Below are positions 62,719 to 64,000 of a DNA stretch of 64,000 nucleotides, one piece after another. The notes beneath the pieces were generated by a model. The model was not told the origin of the DNA and searched no databases. It saw only the letters and a program-made list of their open reading frames with translations. This DNA is from Plantago elongata. Lineage: Eukaryota > Streptophyta > Magnoliopsida > Lamiales > Plantaginaceae. The DNA is taken from positions 16,562-80,561 of the forward strand of contig JAYMSP010000114.1 of assembly GCA_036897095.1 (NCBI GenBank). Reading direction: 5' to 3'. The position numbers and the translations under genes were made by a program. How positions within the stretch are numbered: position 1 is the first letter of the stretch; each line of letters starts with the position of its first letter.

Positions 62719-64000
62719 CAGATAGTGATCTAGATAATCATTGATTGAATGCACTCTTCTTGATGACATTTGGTTGTGCGCGTTAGAGTTTTGAATTCAA
62801 CCAGGGTAAGTCCCTTTGATATTTGTTCTCGTGGCAACTTAGTAAAGATGTTAGAATTGAAAAATCACACACCATTTGGGTTTAGTTAGCAGTTTCATAG
62901 AATTGCTGATTGAGATTTTCCTTGAGTATTGGTCTATGGTATTCCCTTTTTGATGAAATAAAAATCATGCAAGGCGAATGGAGTGTTCTTATTACAAATT
63001 ACAAAAAAAATACCATTACAGTACCATGTGCCATATAATATTACCTCTTTTGAAGATTTTTTTGCTTGCATTGCTAAACTGATAATCTTCAAAATCATTC
63101 ATCACTTCCAGCTTCAGCATCTCTGTCTTTGTTGTTGTATGTATGTCTTTCTGCTACTTTGGTCCAATCTTTAGTATATTATGAAAAGATGTATTTCGTT
63201 TGGGTCGAGGGGAATTGATATTAGAATCGTTACTGATTTGCATTTGGCTGTCTGCGTCCTGACTTCACGAATAACTACCTGCCTACCTCCGGCAAATAAA
63301 CCATGGTCTTATTGTTTGTAAACTAAAAGCATTGGGTTTGTGTCTAGCTTGTAGAAATTAGTCAATCTTACATTTACAGATGATGAATGGGTTTGTGTTG
63401 CACTTCACTCCATCAACACACAATATCATTTGATTTAACCTCATCCTTGCTTCTTCCTTTCTTCAAATGCCTCCGAATAATAATGTGAAAGAAACAAAGA
63501 TGATTGGAGTCTGGAGAGTTGAGTCAGATCACAACTTACCAAAATTTGGCATGGAGCAGAACTCAGATGAATAACTTCATGAGTAGTTGAAAAGTGAAAA
63601 CCTTAAACCTTACCCAAACCGAATGTAAGCATGTCCTAAAGTTTATTTTTTATTTTGATTTATTATTGGTATCGTTCATGTGACTAATTCAGCTGAAAAT
63701 GCTCGGGCCTTTTTGCACTTCCTTAAGTTTAAAATTATTTAAACACTTCATTTTTAAATTTTCACTATATCGAAACATCTCCCAAAATTTTTCAAAATAT
63801 ATTTAAGAATCAATTGAAGGTTAAATTCATGAACACAATGTACATGTTACACTGTAATTTAGGAACATTTGAATGTGTGTGCAAAATAAGTACAATTTAT
63901 AAAATTTGTGCATTTGTTTGCTTGCTATTTTCTTCTATAATATGTCTTAATATAAATAAATCATATCAAAAATACTTATGGCTAAGAAAGATTTATTAAG
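62719..64000. other. 3' UTR and intergenic DNA to the window end
   Basis: The early part is the likely 3' UTR of the small membrane protein gene. The rest is AT-rich with no exon, RNA gene or transposon end that I can support. Confidence 0.4.

Overview
This is a nuclear genomic window from a flowering plant, most likely a eudicot. The evidence is AT-rich spacers, multi-exon genes with short GT-AG introns, plant-specific families (cytokinin dehydrogenase, USP-domain receptor-like cytoplasmic kinase) and plant-type transposons (CACTA, hAT, PIF/Harbinger, Stowaway, Mutator-like, Helitron). I cannot place the species from sequence alone. No CRISPR array, operon, rRNA, convincing tRNA or viral genome was seen.

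Seven protein-coding genes can be supported. In order they are: (1) a secreted, FAD-linked cytokinin dehydrogenase of the CKX1/CKX6 type on the minus strand (8397-10304, 5 exons, 519 aa); (2) the exosome ring subunit RRP42 on the minus strand (23668-25641, 7 coding exons plus a 5' UTR exon near 27.1 kb, 287 aa); (3) a divergently transcribed gene of unknown function with a Trp/Gly-rich repeat C-terminus (27669-29506, 441 aa); (4) a Golgi-type glycosyltransferase family 92 protein on the minus strand (32070-37597, 11 exons, 517 aa); (5) the deubiquitinase UBP24 (45278-49038, 7 exons, 525 aa); (6) a USP-domain plus kinase-domain cytoplasmic kinase (56244-59219, 9 exons, 669 aa); (7) a small single-pass membrane protein with a coiled coil (62341-62718, 125 aa). 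I assembled exon chains by hand. In each chain the phases close, and all but two introns have GT-AG ends; the two exceptions are GC-AG introns (last intron of RRP42, third intron of UBP24).

The rest is intergenic and largely transposon-derived. 2.1-4.2 kb is a non-autonomous CACTA element with a PIF/Harbinger MITE nested inside it. 10.4-23.6 kb is a gene desert with Stowaway copies, a Helitron helicase remnant and a 2-kb repeat block (two ~410-bp direct repeats around a degenerate 'atcatagtgttt' minisatellite). The RRP42 5' UTR intron carries an 842-bp hAT element that seems to have captured a GC-rich piece of host coding sequence. 38.0-42.7 kb is a cluster of TIR elements and a decayed Helitron helicase. 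50-56 kb holds three copies of a dispersed ~110-bp repeat and a second hAT element with an exact 8-bp target duplication.

The genes are ordinary unlinked housekeeping and regulatory genes rather than a pathway cluster. I found no convincing previously undescribed system. The items most worth a second look are the Trp/Gly-repeat protein, the hAT gene capture inside the RRP42 leader intron, the GC-AG introns and the repeat block at 20-22 kb.
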